The notes: generated by a model not told the origin, from the letters alone. Counted from the stretch's first letter, positions 18,012 to 27,171 are shown. The stretch is 64,000 nucleotides of DNA from Leptolyngbyaceae cyanobacterium M33_DOE_097 (GCA_015296075.1 DVDV01000408.1:1-64000), one strand, 5' to 3'. Program-made: numbers and translations.

Positions 18012-19391
18012 ATGACCGAACAGCAACCGATTCACGTCATTGGTGGTGGCTTAGCAGGCACCGAAGCCGCATGGCAGATCGCTCAAGCCGGAGTGCCTGT
18101 CGTGCTGCATGAGATGCGCGATCTAGACGCTCAACGCTTGAGTCCGGCGCACCACACCGACCAACTCGCCGAACTGGTGTGTAGCAACTCGTTTGGGGCT
18201 ATGTCGAGCGATCGCGCCTCTGGGTTGCTGCATGAAGAATTACGTCAACTTGGGTCGGTCATCATCGCTCACGCGGATCAACACTCGGTACCTGCCGGGG
18301 GAGCCTTAGCGGTCGATCGCGCCGTTTTTAGTCAAGCTTTAACGCAAAATCTGGCAAACCATCCTCTGATTGAGTTGCGGCGGGATGAGGTGATGCAGAT
18401 TCCTGCCGAGGGCATTGCCGTACTCGCAACGGGGCCACTCACCAGTGCCGCCCTGACTGACTCGCTGCACCAGTTCACTGGCATGGAATACCTCAGCTTT
18501 TTTGATGCGGCCAGTCCCATTATTGTGGGCGAGTCGATCAACGATGACATTGCCTTTCGCGCCTCTCGCTACGACAAAGGCGAAGCCGCTTACCTCAACT
18601 GTCCGATGACGAAAGCACAGTACCTCCACTTTTGGCAGGAGTTGTGTCAGGCCGAACAAGCCGAGCTTAAAGATTTTGAGCGCGAAAACGCCAAGTTTTT
18701 TGAAGCGTGTTTGCCGATCGAAGAGATGGCTCGGCGGGGCGAAGACACGATGCGCTATGGCCCGCTCAAGCCTGTCGGCATCTTTGACGCTCGCTGGGGT
18801 GACTACAAAGACCCGGCCAATCGCGACAAGCGCCCCTATGCAGTGGTGCAATTGCGGCAAGAAGATAAAGCCGGACAACTGTGGAATATGGTGGGCTTTC
18901 AGACAAATTTGCGCTGGGGTGAGCAAAAGCGGGTGTTTCGCCTGATTCCAGGGCTAGAGAACGCTGAGTTCGTCCGGATGGGTGTGATGCACCGCAACAC
19001 CTTTATCAATGCGCCAGAACTGCTGCATGCAACGTTGCAATTTAAGCAGCGTGAGACGGTGTTGGCGGCGGGGCAGTTGATCGGTACTGAGGGTTACACA
19101 GCGGCAGCGGCGGGCGGTTGGTTAGCCGGGACAAATGCGGCTCGGCTGGCACTGGGCAAAGCACCTCTGACGCTACCCGTTACAACCATGATGGGGGCCT
19201 TGTTTGACTTCATTAGTTCAGCTTCACCCAAACACTTTCAGCCGATGCCGCCCAACTTTGGTATTTTGCCGGAGTTGCCGCAACGGATTCGCAATAAACA
19301 AGAGCGCTACGGGAAATATCGCGATCGCGCCTTAGCAGACTTGCAAACCTGGCAGCACAACCTGCTGACACCCCTGCGGCTACTGGCCTAA
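18012..19391 (+). CDS. trmFO: tRNA (uracil-54-C5)-methyltransferase, folate-dependent TrmFO
   Basis: A 459-residue flavoprotein that makes ribothymidine at tRNA position 54, using methylene-tetrahydrofolate and FAD/NAD(P)H. The N-terminal dinucleotide fold is seen in [18 protein letters not shown]. The family segments [48 protein letters not shown] and the C-terminal [20 protein letters not shown] are all present. The length is normal. ATG at 18012 begins four residues before the beta strand of the FAD motif; a TTG 21 bases upstream is less likely. It is followed after 130 bp by ccsB in the same direction. Confidence 0.97.
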   Translation: MTEQQPIHVIGGGLAGTEAAWQIAQAGVPVVLHEMRDLDAQRLSPAHHTDQLAELVCSNSFGAMSSDRASGLLHEELRQLGSVIIAHADQHSVPAGGALAVDRAVFSQALTQNLANHPLIELRRDEVMQIPAEGIAVLATGPLTSAALTDSLHQFTGMEYLSFFDAASPIIVGESINDDIAFRASRYDKGEAAYLNCPMTKAQYLHFWQELCQAEQAELKDFERENAKFFEACLPIEEMARRGEDTMRYGPLKPVGIFDARWGDYKDPANRDKRPYAVVQLRQEDKAGQLWNMVGFQTNLRWGEQKRVFRLIPGLENAEFVRMGVMHRNTFINAPELLHATLQFKQRETVLAAGQLIGTEGYTAAAAGGWLAGTNAARLALGKAPLTLPVTTMMGALFDFISSASPKHFQPMPPNFGILPELPQRIRNKQERYGKYRDRALADLQTWQHNLLTPLRLLA

Positions 19392-19399
19392 AACGGTTC

Positions 19400-19467
19400 T
19401 CCTACGTCAGATTTTCCCAAACAGCCAGGCATGAAACTTCCCCGTTCCTGGCGCAACAATCGTAGGA
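19400..19467 (+). other. Two-level inverted repeat upstream of ccsB
   Basis: The outer arms TCCTACG (19400-19406) / CGTAGGA (19461-19467) enclose the inner arms GCCAGG (19424-19429) / CCTGGC (19447-19452). The structure lies just after the trmFO stop and 54 bases before the ccsB start. There is no T-run, so it is not a classical terminator. It could be a processing or stability element between the two genes. Confidence 0.4.
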
Positions 19468-19521
19468 TAGAAAGAAGAAGAAACGCGCAATAAGATAAGC
19501 TACTTGCCGGGAGAACACGGG

Positions 19522-20511
19522 ATGGATCTGGTTCATTTACAAGGCATTTTAGATAATGTCTCCTTTGCGGTGCTGTTTGTCACCATGCTGATGTACTGGG
19601 TGGGAGTTGCGTTTCCAAACCTCCCGTTCCTGGCGGTCGGTGGCACAACCGGGATGGCGATCGCCAACCTCTGCATGGCGGCGTTGCTTGGGGCACGCTG
19701 GTTAGAGGCGGGCTACTTTCCCCTCAGCAATCTGTACGAGTCATTATTCTTCCTGGCCTGGGGTGTCACTGCGATTCACCTGCTGGCCGAAAACATGAGC
19801 AAGAGCCGTCTGGTTGGTGCGGTCACCGCTCCCGTCGCAATGGGGATCACAGCTTTCGCTGCGCTGTCTCTGCCCGATGATATGCAGCAGTCGGCACCCC
19901 TCGTGCCTGCGCTAAAGTCTAACTGGCTGATGATGCACGTCAGCGTCATGATGTTGAGCTACGCGACACTAATGGTCGGTTCGGTGTTGGCGATCGCGTT
20001 CTTGTTTGTCACGCGCGGTCAGGCGATCGAGTTACGAGGTAGCTCAGTAGGGACTGGGGCTTACCGCGATAAAACCTATAAACTCCGGCGGGCAGGTGAA
20101 GCGGCGGCGGAACCAATCTATCCCGATGGGGGCACAGCAACCGCCGTGATGCAAACCACCGCAGTTGCTCAAACCCTTTCCCCCCAACGATTGACCCTAG
20201 CCGACACACTCGACAACATTAGCTATCGCATTATTGGGCTGGGCTTTCCACTGTTGACGATTGGTATTATCGCCGGAGCCGTTTGGGCCAATGAGGCGTG
20301 GGGGTCTTACTGGAGTTGGGATCCGAAAGAAACGTGGGCACTGATCACCTGGCTGGTGTTTGCGGCTTACCTGCATGCACGCATTACCAAAGGCTGGCAA
20401 GGCCGACGACCTGCGATTCTAGCAGCCTTGGGTTTTGTGGTTGTTTGGGTCTGTTATTTAGGGGTAAATCTGCTTGGCAAAGGGCTGCACAGTTACGGCT
20501 GGTTTTTATAA
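19522..20511 (+). CDS. ccsB: Cytochrome c biogenesis protein CcsB/CcsA (system II)
   Basis: A 329-residue polytopic membrane protein of the heme-handling CcsA/CcmC superfamily. It has about eight hydrophobic segments. The tryptophan-rich WWD signature [18 protein letters not shown] lies near residue 270, and conserved His residues occur in MMHVSVMML and [11 protein letters not shown]. With CcsB1/ResB-type partners it attaches heme to apocytochromes c on the lumenal side of the thylakoid. The partner gene is not in the window. A loop at about 175-230 is longer than usual (from IELRGSS to the Thr/Ala-rich region). ATG at 19522 follows GGGAG-like bases. Confidence 0.95.
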   Translation: MDLVHLQGILDNVSFAVLFVTMLMYWVGVAFPNLPFLAVGGTTGMAIANLCMAALLGARWLEAGYFPLSNLYESLFFLAWGVTAIHLLAENMSKSRLVGAVTAPVAMGITAFAALSLPDDMQQSAPLVPALKSNWLMMHVSVMMLSYATLMVGSVLAIAFLFVTRGQAIELRGSSVGTGAYRDKTYKLRRAGEAAAEPIYPDGGTATAVMQTTAVAQTLSPQRLTLADTLDNISYRIIGLGFPLLTIGIIAGAVWANEAWGSYWSWDPKETWALITWLVFAAYLHARITKGWQGRRPAILAALGFVVVWVCYLGVNLLGKGLHSYGWFL

Positions 20512-20685
20512 GACAGGGCATTGGGTGTAACCTGGCAGACTAAGGCAGTAACCGTACAGTTGCTCAACACAAGGGACGGAAGCGCAAATTCATACTTTTG
20601 TTAAGTAACGCCTTGTAAGTTCAACGTAAACTGGGAGGGATGATTTTCGGTTCCTCGCCTTTTACTCTTTACCTTCGGTGATGTA

Positions 20686-21090
20686 ATGGATGGACAATTT
20701 GAGCCACTGAGTGATGATGAAGTACTCTATGTGCCGATTGGTCGGGTGTTAATGTCAAACCCGACATTTAAGGTGGCAGAGTTTTTAGATGCCCTGGCGC
20801 AAGCCGTCAGCGATCGCGAAGGCGACTGGAATGAAGAAAATGAGGGCTGGTTTACCGATGGGCTAGAGTGTGAAGCCCTGCGGTTCAGCACGAATGGCTG
20901 GCAACGGGGTAAGGTGCGCTTGCGGTTAGAGTTTTCGCCCCATCAACGGCGGCCTAAGGCGCTAGAGGGTCGGCGGGTTGAGAAGCCCAGTGAGTACGAC
21001 GAACGCTATCCCGATAACTACCGCGCCGAGCGACCAGACGCGCGCTATGGCGATGTGCTACGGATGCCTGACGACTATTCCGACTACTAA
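20686..21090 (+). CDS. KGK domain-containing protein
   Basis: A 134-residue protein with the cyanobacterial KGK domain across about residues 5-90: LSDDEVLYV, TFKVAEFLDALAQAV, CEALRFSTNGWQRGKVRLRL and EFSPHQ. The last 40 residues are polar, rich in Arg, Asp, Tyr and Pro, and probably disordered. The function of the domain is unknown. Start ATG 20686. It is followed by tilS after 21 bases, so the two are probably co-transcribed. Confidence 0.8.
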   Translation: MDGQFEPLSDDEVLYVPIGRVLMSNPTFKVAEFLDALAQAVSDREGDWNEENEGWFTDGLECEALRFSTNGWQRGKVRLRLEFSPHQRRPKALEGRRVEKPSEYDERYPDNYRAERPDARYGDVLRMPDDYSDY

Positions 21091-21111
21091 GCAACATATC
21101 TCTGACTGTTG

Positions 21112-22134
21112 ATGGGCAACCAGGAGCCAGCTAACTCAGCCAATCAGTTGCCCCAGGGCAAGCCTCGTTCTGGTTGGAGTCTGCATCACGCCCTGTTGCA
21201 CCGTCGCCTCAAAGCACGACAATTACTGCCTGCCCAGGCCCATGTTTTGGTTTCGGTTTCGGGGGGGCAGGATTCGTTGTGTTTATTGCGCTTGTTGCTT
21301 GACCTGCAACCCAAATGGCACTGGCACTTGGCTGTTGCCCACTGTGACCACGGTTGGTCGGGTGATGTGGGGAATGCAGATTTTGTGCGGCGCCTGGTTG
21401 CCGAGTGGCATCTCCCTCTGCTTGTCGAAACAGCGACCGACCTCCCCGAGACAGAAGCCGCCGCCCGCACCTGGCGTTATCAAACGTTAGCGACTCTGGC
21501 CCAACAGCACCACTTCACCCATGTTGTAACAGGACACACCGCTAGCGATCGCGCCGAAACCCTGCTCTATAATCTGCTGCGCGGTAGTGGCACCGATGGC
21601 TTACAGGCATTGACCTGGCAACGTGAGTTAGTCTTTGGGGTGCAATTAGTGCGTCCCCTGTTGGCGATGACGCGTCAGGCCACGGCTGAGTTTTGTCGCG
21701 CCCATCAGATCCCGGTTTGGGATGACCCCGCTAACCGCGATCGGCGCTTTGCCCGCAGCCGCATTCGCCAGGATTTGTTGCCCTACCTGCAAACTCATTT
21801 CAACCCACAAGTTGACACGACTTTAGCCCAGACGGCTGAGCTGTTGCAAGCAGATGTTGCCTACTTAGAAGCAAGCGCCACTGAGTTATTAGATCAGGTC
21901 TGGCAGCCTGGTACTATTGCGGTCAATCGCGCCATTCTGAAACAGGCTCCGCTGGCCCTGCAACGCCGTGTCTTACGTCAATTTTTGCAACAGACTCTAC
22001 CCACGGCTGCTTATTTCGAGCATGTTGAGAAACTGGTTGGGTTGCTGACGGCGCCTCAGGGTGCCCGCACCGATCCGTTTCCGGGTGGGGCGATCGCGTT
22101 GGTCGATGGTGAATGGTTACGCTTAGAGTCGTGA
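21112..22134 (+). CDS. tilS: tRNA(Ile)-lysidine synthetase TilS
   Basis: A 340-residue N-type ATP pyrophosphatase that converts the wobble C of tRNA-Ile(CAU) to lysidine. The PP-loop VSVSGGQDSLCLLRLLLD lies at about 46-63. HCDHGWSG, VTGHTASDRAETLLYNLLRG and WDDPANRDRRFARSRIRQDL are family hallmarks. It is shorter than the E. coli enzyme because the C-terminal domains are reduced, as is common in cyanobacteria. ATG at 21112 is chosen over the TTG just before it. It lies 21 bases after the KGK gene stop. Confidence 0.96.
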   Translation: MGNQEPANSANQLPQGKPRSGWSLHHALLHRRLKARQLLPAQAHVLVSVSGGQDSLCLLRLLLDLQPKWHWHLAVAHCDHGWSGDVGNADFVRRLVAEWHLPLLVETATDLPETEAAARTWRYQTLATLAQQHHFTHVVTGHTASDRAETLLYNLLRGSGTDGLQALTWQRELVFGVQLVRPLLAMTRQATAEFCRAHQIPVWDDPANRDRRFARSRIRQDLLPYLQTHFNPQVDTTLAQTAELLQADVAYLEASATELLDQVWQPGTIAVNRAILKQAPLALQRRVLRQFLQQTLPTAAYFEHVEKLVGLLTAPQGARTDPFPGGAIALVDGEWLRLES

Positions 22135-22224
22135 ATTTGTCAGCGCGGCAGGCTCTCCAGGTGCATCCAAACCCCATCCCCCAGTAAAATCGTCAAACCC
22201 CTTCCTGCGCGAATTGCGCTCCTG

Positions 22225-23766
22225 ATGATGCCGACTTCTACCTGCGATCGCGACCCTTCATCCCCATTCTGTAAAACGTTGCTGACCCTGGCTCTGGTCA
22301 ACCTGTGGGTGGTACCTGCCAGTGCGCAAATGTTGGAGCCAGAGCGGTCTATCAAGAGTACTGCGATCGCGCAGAAACCCGCCGCTCCCCTGTGTCAGGC
22401 ACAGCTACCGAACGCGATTCGGAGCGTGATCAACAAACCCGAATACGAGCGGGCCCGTTGGGGCATTTTTGTCGAAACGCTAAATCGCTCGCGCTCAGCC
22501 CGTCGCACCCTGTTTGGGCTAGACGAAAACAAGCTATTTACGCCAGCCTCTAACAACAAGCTTTTGACCACTGCGGCGGCTCTTCGCACCCTGGGGCCAA
22601 ATTATCGGATTCGTACAGCGGTGTACGGTGACTTGACCCAACCGAATCCCAATCTGTGGGTGGTGGGCCAGGGTGATCCCAGTTTGGGAACCGAGCAACT
22701 GCAACAACTGGCGCAACAACTTCAGCAAAAGAACGTTCAACAGATTAACCGTCTGATCGGTGACGATCGCTACTTTCAGGGCAGTGCGATTCATCCCATG
22801 TGGGATTGGGAAGACGTGCAGGCCGGGTATGGTGCGCCGATCAACAGCCTGATTTTTCAACAGAATGCGATCGACTTTACCCTGATTCCTCAAAAGCTGG
22901 GGCAACCGCTCAAACTGCAATGGAAAGACCCCAGCGATGCGGCTCAGTGGCGCGTCTTAAACCAATCCAAAACGGTGAGCGAGAAGGAGGAAGAATACCT
23001 CGAAGTTGGGCGCGACTTTGCAACGCCAACGGTGTATGTGCGCGGTCAATTGCAAGCCGGGGCAGCTTCAGAAGATGTGGCAATTTCTGCACCTAATCCG
23101 GGCGATCGCTTTTTGCAGAAGTTACGGCGTGAGTTGGCCAGCGCAGGCATCAAGGTACAAAGGACTGAGCTTGCAACAGATGCGTTGCCCACAAACCTGA
23201 CCGAAGTGGCGATCGTGCAGTCGCCTCCGCTTTCTCAACTGATCCAGGTGACGAATCAAGACAGCGATAATCTCTACGCCGAGGCCCTGCTCAAGACACT
23301 GGGGCGGCTCCAAAACCCGACAACCGACTCCACCACGGCAGGGGTTGAAGTGATTCGTAAGGTGCTGACTCAGGGCAATCTGCCCCCTGACAGCTTTGCA
23401 CAAGTTGATGGCTCAGGCGTAGCTCGCCGCAATTTGGTGAGTCCTGAAGCACTGGTCAATTTGCTGCAATTCATGAACCAAGCTCCAGAAGCGTCTGTTT
23501 TCCGGGCATCACTGCCCGTAGCTGGGGTAAGTGGCACGCTCAAAAATCGGTTTCGGGGGACTGCGGCTGAAAAAATCTTGCAGGCCAAAACGGGCACCTT
23601 AACGGGGGTTGTGGCGTTGTCGGGCTATGTCACCCCTAAGAACTATGAGCCACTCGTTTTTAGCATTGTGGTCAACAACACCCCTGCTGCAACTCGGATG
23701 CTGCGCCAATCCGTAGACGACATTGCCGTTTTGTTGGCGCGTCTTGATCGCTGCGACACTCGTTAA
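22225..23766 (+). CDS. dacB: D-alanyl-D-alanine carboxypeptidase/endopeptidase (PBP4, DacB type)
   Basis: A 513-residue class C low-molecular-weight penicillin-binding protein. A signal-peptide-like hydrophobic stretch (TLLTLALVNLWVVPASAQ) ends at about residue 35, so it acts in the periplasm. The active-site motifs are SNNK in FTPASNNKLL (SxxK), SDN in NQDSDNLYAEALLK (SxN) and KTG in LQAKTGTLTGVV. The long insertion between SxxK and SxN is the mark of peptidase family S13. It trims or cleaves peptidoglycan cross-links. A second ATG follows at 22228. Confidence 0.95.
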   Translation: MMPTSTCDRDPSSPFCKTLLTLALVNLWVVPASAQMLEPERSIKSTAIAQKPAAPLCQAQLPNAIRSVINKPEYERARWGIFVETLNRSRSARRTLFGLDENKLFTPASNNKLLTTAAALRTLGPNYRIRTAVYGDLTQPNPNLWVVGQGDPSLGTEQLQQLAQQLQQKNVQQINRLIGDDRYFQGSAIHPMWDWEDVQAGYGAPINSLIFQQNAIDFTLIPQKLGQPLKLQWKDPSDAAQWRVLNQSKTVSEKEEEYLEVGRDFATPTVYVRGQLQAGAASEDVAISAPNPGDRFLQKLRRELASAGIKVQRTELATDALPTNLTEVAIVQSPPLSQLIQVTNQDSDNLYAEALLKTLGRLQNPTTDSTTAGVEVIRKVLTQGNLPPDSFAQVDGSGVARRNLVSPEALVNLLQFMNQAPEASVFRASLPVAGVSGTLKNRFRGTAAEKILQAKTGTLTGVVALSGYVTPKNYEPLVFSIVVNNTPAATRMLRQSVDDIAVLLARLDRCDTR

Positions 23767-23774
23767 ACGCCCTA

Positions 23775-24458
23775 TCACCAGGCGGGAACGGTCATGGGCA
23801 TGCCATTATCGGCAGGTGTCAACTTGAGTAAGAAGGGCACTGCTGCTTTGGCCCAGTCGGTCACGCTGGTGTAGCTCGCCGCCTCTTCGCCAAAGCAAAT
23901 GTCTAACATGTCGGTGTGGATGATGCCAGGATTGAGGGGAATCGCTGCCATCCCAGCCGGAAGTTCCTCAGCGAGCGATCGCGTCAGTCCTTCGATCGCC
24001 CACTTTGAGGCACAATAGGGCGCAACCTCTGGCGAAGTTGAGCGGCCCCAACCAGAGCTAAAGTTCACCACAATTCCGCTGTTACGGGCAATCATGGCTG
24101 GGAGAAAGTGCCGGATCACGTGAACAACACCTTTCACGTTGACATCAATGACTCGATTAAACTCCTCGGCAGGCACTTCCCATAATGGCGCAAGTTGATT
24201 AATTACACCCGCATTGTTGATTAATAAATTCGGCACACCGATCGCCAGTACCTCTGCTGCCCACGCTTGAACGCTTGCTTCGTCGGTGACATCTACTACC
24301 GCAAAATGATGAGGCTGACCAAACCGTTGTTGCAACTCGCTGGCTGTTTCGGGCGATCGCACACAACCAAATACTGTATGCCCTTGCGCGATAAACCCCT
24401 GCGCCATCGCCAGCCCCAAACCACGACTCACCCCAGTAATAACAATTCGTTTGCCCAT
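23775..24458 (-). CDS. SDR family oxidoreductase
   Basis: A 227-residue classical short-chain dehydrogenase/reductase. It has the cofactor motif TGVSRGLGLAMAQG, NNAG in LLINNAGVINQLA, catalytic Ser in VNFSSGWGRS and the Tyr-x3-Lys pair in YCASKWAIEGLTRSL. The length is on the short side, but all motifs are present. The substrate is unknown. It converges with dacB, with eight bases between the stops, and no terminator is evident there. ATG at 24458. Confidence 0.92.
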   Translation of the reverse strand: MGKRIVITGVSRGLGLAMAQGFIAQGHTVFGCVRSPETASELQQRFGQPHHFAVVDVTDEASVQAWAAEVLAIGVPNLLINNAGVINQLAPLWEVPAEEFNRVIDVNVKGVVHVIRHFLPAMIARNSGIVVNFSSGWGRSTSPEVAPYCASKWAIEGLTRSLAEELPAGMAAIPLNPGIIHTDMLDICFGEEAASYTSVTDWAKAAVPFLLKLTPADNGMPMTVPAW

Positions 24459-24639
24459 ACGCTCTTTTGAAAATCACCTGGGTTAATTGTGCTGGATGCC
24501 CCCTGAGAATGCTACCCTTCTGACGTTCATTGGCTCTACTGACAAGCAGTGGGAGAATTTGCTCTAGTCTAGCGGTTCCAAATCTTCGAGTGAAAACACC
24601 CTGCTGAGATCAAAAAACGTCTTCTAAGCGCAATTCATT

Positions 24640-24800
24640 CTGAGCCTGCGAACCTTGGGGGCGTCGCCCCCAAACCCCCGCGAGGGGCCGAACCGCCTCC
24701 CCTCGCCTCCCCTGCGGAAGGTGTTGCTAATTCCAGTGCTTGACAAAAGGGGTTAAGGGTGGGGTGGGAACCCTGCTGCGCAGGCTTAAACCACATCTTG
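24640..24800. repeat. GC-rich hairpin cluster
   Basis: Three local inverted repeats follow one another: TTGGGGGC-gtc-GCCCCCAA, then CGAGGGG / CCCCTCG with an 11-base spacer, then CCTGC-tgc-GCAGG near 24775. There is no ORF. Together with repeat copy B it fills the 640-bp gap 24459-25098. It looks like a second type of dispersed palindromic element, but I see only one copy here. Confidence 0.5.
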
Positions 24801-24848
24801 CACTCCTGACAAAAAGCGATTCGGCAGTCTAAACGGCTTTTGAAAACA

Positions 24849-25073
24849 ATCGCCCTACGTAACCTCCGCTTCACGTCACCCGTACTTTCTGTCAGAGATC
24901 GAAGCGTCAAACTTACAACCCGTACCGTTTGGCTAGCTACCCATTCAACACCCACCGACACCACCTTGCGGGGGTTGTAGGGGAGTGAGGCCCCTACGAG
25001 CGGGGGCACGGGGGGAAGTCCCCCGATTCGCGGCTCCGCCGCCCCCAAATCTCCGCTTCACCCCAATCAAAAA
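24849..25073. repeat. Structured intergenic repeat, copy B
   Basis: About 225 bp, matching 10814-11036 in the same orientation. The right half (24961-25060) is nearly identical: the block around GTAGGGGAGTGAGGCCCCTA and the nested GC-rich fold ending in GGCTCCGCCGCCCCC. The left half has diverged, and its equivalent of the 11-bp hairpin is no longer self-complementary. It ends about 26 bp before the stop of the DUF2301 gene. Confidence 0.8.
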
Positions 25074-25098
25074 GGCTTTCATTTATATAGAAATAGCC

Positions 25099-25758
25099 CT
25101 ACGGCTGGGTCGCTTGTCGTTCTTGGCGGAGATACTCAAACACACTCTTGTCGCCAATGTCAGAGGGAAGCGCTTGGGTCAGTTTACGGAGTGCGAAAAC
25201 AAGAAAGAGAACAGCCCAAACCGCTAGCAGAGTGCGTTCGACTGAAAGAGACAGAAACCCGGTGAGGTGCCCCAATAACAGGACGGGGACAAGTGGGGTC
25301 AAAAGCTTGGTCTCTAACCGATTGAAGCAAAAAGCCTCTTTGAAGTACACCCCCGTTAGAGCCGCAAAGGTAAAACCAATGCCAAGAATCGTCAGAGGGT
25401 TGAAATAAATGGTGCGAGCAAAAGGTTCAGGATTGCTGTGCCCAAACATGAAAGCCGCGATCGCCCCAATCACCCAAAACAGTTGCAACGCCTGGTGCAA
25501 CGGGCGCATATAGATGTGAATAGTCCACAGGCTGATGCCTAAACCTAACGAAAACAGGTTATAGCAAATGGTGATCCAGGGTAAGACTTTAGGATTGGTC
25601 GGCTGCCAGAGGGCTAACCCAGCCCCGATCGCAAAACTGACCGCCGCGAGAATCAAGCCGACCCGATAGATCCGCACTTCCCGGCGATCGTGATCGGTGA
25701 CAACAAACTCACCAAACTGCCCCTGGTAAACAATCGGTTCTGCAACACTATCGGTCAT
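25099..25758 (-). CDS. DUF2301 domain-containing membrane protein
   Basis: A 219-residue integral membrane protein of the cyanobacterial and plastid DUF2301 group. The N-terminal 35 residues are soluble (YQGQFGEFVVTDHDRREVRI). About seven hydrophobic helices follow, and a conserved segment FKEAFCFNRLETKLLTPLVP is typical of the family. Function unknown. ATG at 25758 is used. It starts five bases after the stop of the SAM hydrolase gene, so the two form a leftward operon. Confidence 0.85.
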   Translation of the reverse strand: MTDSVAEPIVYQGQFGEFVVTDHDRREVRIYRVGLILAAVSFAIGAGLALWQPTNPKVLPWITICYNLFSLGLGISLWTIHIYMRPLHQALQLFWVIGAIAAFMFGHSNPEPFARTIYFNPLTILGIGFTFAALTGVYFKEAFCFNRLETKLLTPLVPVLLLGHLTGFLSLSVERTLLAVWAVLFLVFALRKLTQALPSDIGDKSVFEYLRQERQATQP

Positions 25759-25762
25759 AGCC

Positions 25763-26590
25763 TTAACCCTCAACAAACAGTTCGACCGTTCCTCCCCAGT
25801 CTAAATGAAGTTGCTCTTGGGCGTTACCTCCATTCACCGCAATTTCAACCCAACCATGACTGCCAACGATCGCGACCAGTTCTCCCAAAGCAACATCGCT
25901 GTAAGTGTAACCACTCGCAATCCTGCGATCGCCAACCTGACAGCGCCATCCCTTGCCTGCAACCGACCGACCAAGAATATTCGTCACTAAATTGCCAAAG
26001 TGGTCAATCGCTTGCACAGTTCCCACAACCAGATTGCCATCCCACCTGGGTTCAGGTAAGTTAGCCCGCACCAAGCAATCAGGGGCGATCGCAGTGCCTA
26101 AATCTTGCAGGGGGATGCCGCTAGCAAGGTGAGCCGCAACCGGGGCAAAAATATCGCGCCCATGAAAGGTTGCACTCGGCTCTGAACAACGCCAAAAAGC
26201 CGGATTATCTAACTCAACGGCAGCTAGCGCCGGATAGATTTGCAACACTCCACTCAAAATGCCATTGTCAGGACCCACCAAAAATGCCCACGGTTCCTGG
26301 TCTGCCGTACCAGCCGCGATCGCGATCGCTCGCCGCTGACTGCCTACCCCCGGATCCACAACAGCGAGGTGAACTGTTCCAGCAGGGAAGTAGGGCACAG
26401 CGGTCATTAATGCAAAGCGAGCCGCGAGGATGTTTTGCGGCGGAATGTGATGGGTCAGATCAATCAATGTCAGACGGAGATTGACCTGGGAGATCGCACC
26501 CTTCATCACTCCGACATAGGTATCTTGCACACCAAAATCACTCGTCAAAGTAACGAGACCCGATGACCGTAAAAGAGGAGAATTCACCAT
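25763..26590 (-). CDS. SAM hydrolase (S-adenosylmethionine hydroxide adenosyltransferase, DUF62)
   Basis: A 275-residue member of the DUF62 family related to fluorinase and chlorinase. The N-terminus VTLTSDFGVQDTYVGVMKG gives the Asp, DLTHHIPPQN the His and VVDPGVGSQRRAIA the Arg of the Asp-Arg-His set. FLVGPDNGILS is the nucleoside-site signature. Most bacterial members hydrolyse SAM to adenosine and methionine; the halogenase-specific loop is not evident. It is the first gene of a two-gene operon with the DUF2301 gene. ATG at 26590 faces the PirA-like gene across a 141-bp divergent promoter region. Confidence 0.93.
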   Translation of the reverse strand: MVNSPLLRSSGLVTLTSDFGVQDTYVGVMKGAISQVNLRLTLIDLTHHIPPQNILAARFALMTAVPYFPAGTVHLAVVDPGVGSQRRAIAIAAGTADQEPWAFLVGPDNGILSGVLQIYPALAAVELDNPAFWRCSEPSATFHGRDIFAPVAAHLASGIPLQDLGTAIAPDCLVRANLPEPRWDGNLVVGTVQAIDHFGNLVTNILGRSVAGKGWRCQVGDRRIASGYTYSDVALGELVAIVGSHGWVEIAVNGGNAQEQLHLDWGGTVELFVEG

Positions 26591-26649
26591 CTTCTATGCA
26601 TATATTTCATGATCTTATGCGTAAACCGCATCAAAAACGTTTCAAAATC

Positions 26650-26688
26650 GTATCTTAAGCTACCGTTCAATAGGCTGATTGCTATGAT
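26650..26688 (+). promoter_or_regulatory. NtcA-type promoter
   Basis: GTATCTTAAGCTAC (26650-26663) is a perfect GTA-N8-TAC NtcA box whose centre CTTAAG is itself palindromic. Nineteen bases downstream is TATGAT (26683-26688), a good -10 of the TAN3T form. The usual spacing in NtcA-activated promoters is 20-24, so this is slightly short. The 53-codon ORF starts 43 bases after the -10. The box also sits upstream of the divergent SAM hydrolase gene. Confidence 0.7.
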
Positions 26689-26731
26689 CAAGATCAAGAA
26701 GTATGCCGATATGTAATTGGAGTCTAGGATT

Positions 26732-26893
26732 ATGCTACGGAATAACAAGAGCCGTGAGGCACGCAGTGAGGCAGCACGTACCCATCGGGAAAACTTGCAA
26801 AAGAACTTGCAACGCCGACTTGAGGCTGCTCGGCAGAAGGGCGATGAGCAACTGATTCGCCTGCTAGAAGCCGAAGCAAACTACCTGGGGTAA
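26732..26893 (+). CDS. pirA: Small 53-aa protein, PirA-like (PII-interacting regulator)
   Basis: ATG at 26732 with AGGAT five bases upstream opens a 53-codon frame. The product is charged and helical, with no Cys: N-terminus MLRNNKSREARSEAARTHRE, then NLQKNLQRRLEAARQKGDEQ, then LIRLLEAEANYLG. The pattern of a RRLEAAR-x-KGD-x-x-LIR-x-LEAE helix matches what I remember of PirA (Synechocystis Ssr0692), a 51-aa NtcA-controlled protein. PirA binds PII and relieves its activation of N-acetylglutamate kinase. The perfect NtcA box upstream supports this. The identity rests on memory, so the symbol is tentative. Confidence 0.6.
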   Translation: MLRNNKSREARSEAARTHRENLQKNLQRRLEAARQKGDEQLIRLLEAEANYLG

Positions 26894-26920
26894 ACCCAAA
26901 AATTCGCTGGATGAGATTTG

Positions 26921-26970
26921 GGGCAAAGGATCTCCTCGATCAGAATTCGAGATTCTTTGCCCTCACTTTT
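26921..26970. terminator. Hairpin terminator between convergent genes
   Basis: GGGCAAAG (26921-26928) pairs with CTTTGCCC (26955-26962), extended inward by ATCTC / GAGAT with one mismatch. The right arm is followed by TCACTTTT. It lies between the PirA-like gene and the convergent CPXCG gene and probably serves both. Confidence 0.7.
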
Positions 26971-26982
26971 AGGAAATTGAAT

Positions 26983-27171
26983 TTAGCCTTCATACTCGGT
27001 TTGAATGTCTATATCTAACGTCTCTTCGTCAACTTGGATATAGAGAATATTCGGACGACAGCAAACCTGACAATCTTCAACATAAGACTGGTAACTACCT
27101 GCACTGAGATCAACAAAGGTTGTGTTTTCTTCGCCGCAGTAGGCACAATAAAATTCGGCTGTCGTTTGCAT
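26983..27171 (-). CDS. CPXCG motif-containing cysteine-rich protein
   Basis: A 62-residue protein with two Cys pairs, FYCAYCGEEN and DCQVCCRPN, of the CPXCG small zinc-ribbon family. The rest is acidic (DEETLDIDIQTEYEG). It is probably a zinc-binding protein of unknown role. It lies 16 bases downstream of the radical SAM gene on the same strand, so the two are likely co-transcribed. Confidence 0.85.
   Translation of the reverse strand: MQTTAEFYCAYCGEENTTFVDLSAGSYQSYVEDCQVCCRPNILYIQVDEETLDIDIQTEYEG

Noticed and set aside
18339-18926. A 195-codon minus-strand frame inside trmFO
   Set aside because: Antisense to a complete TrmFO with all motifs; the product shows no family pattern.
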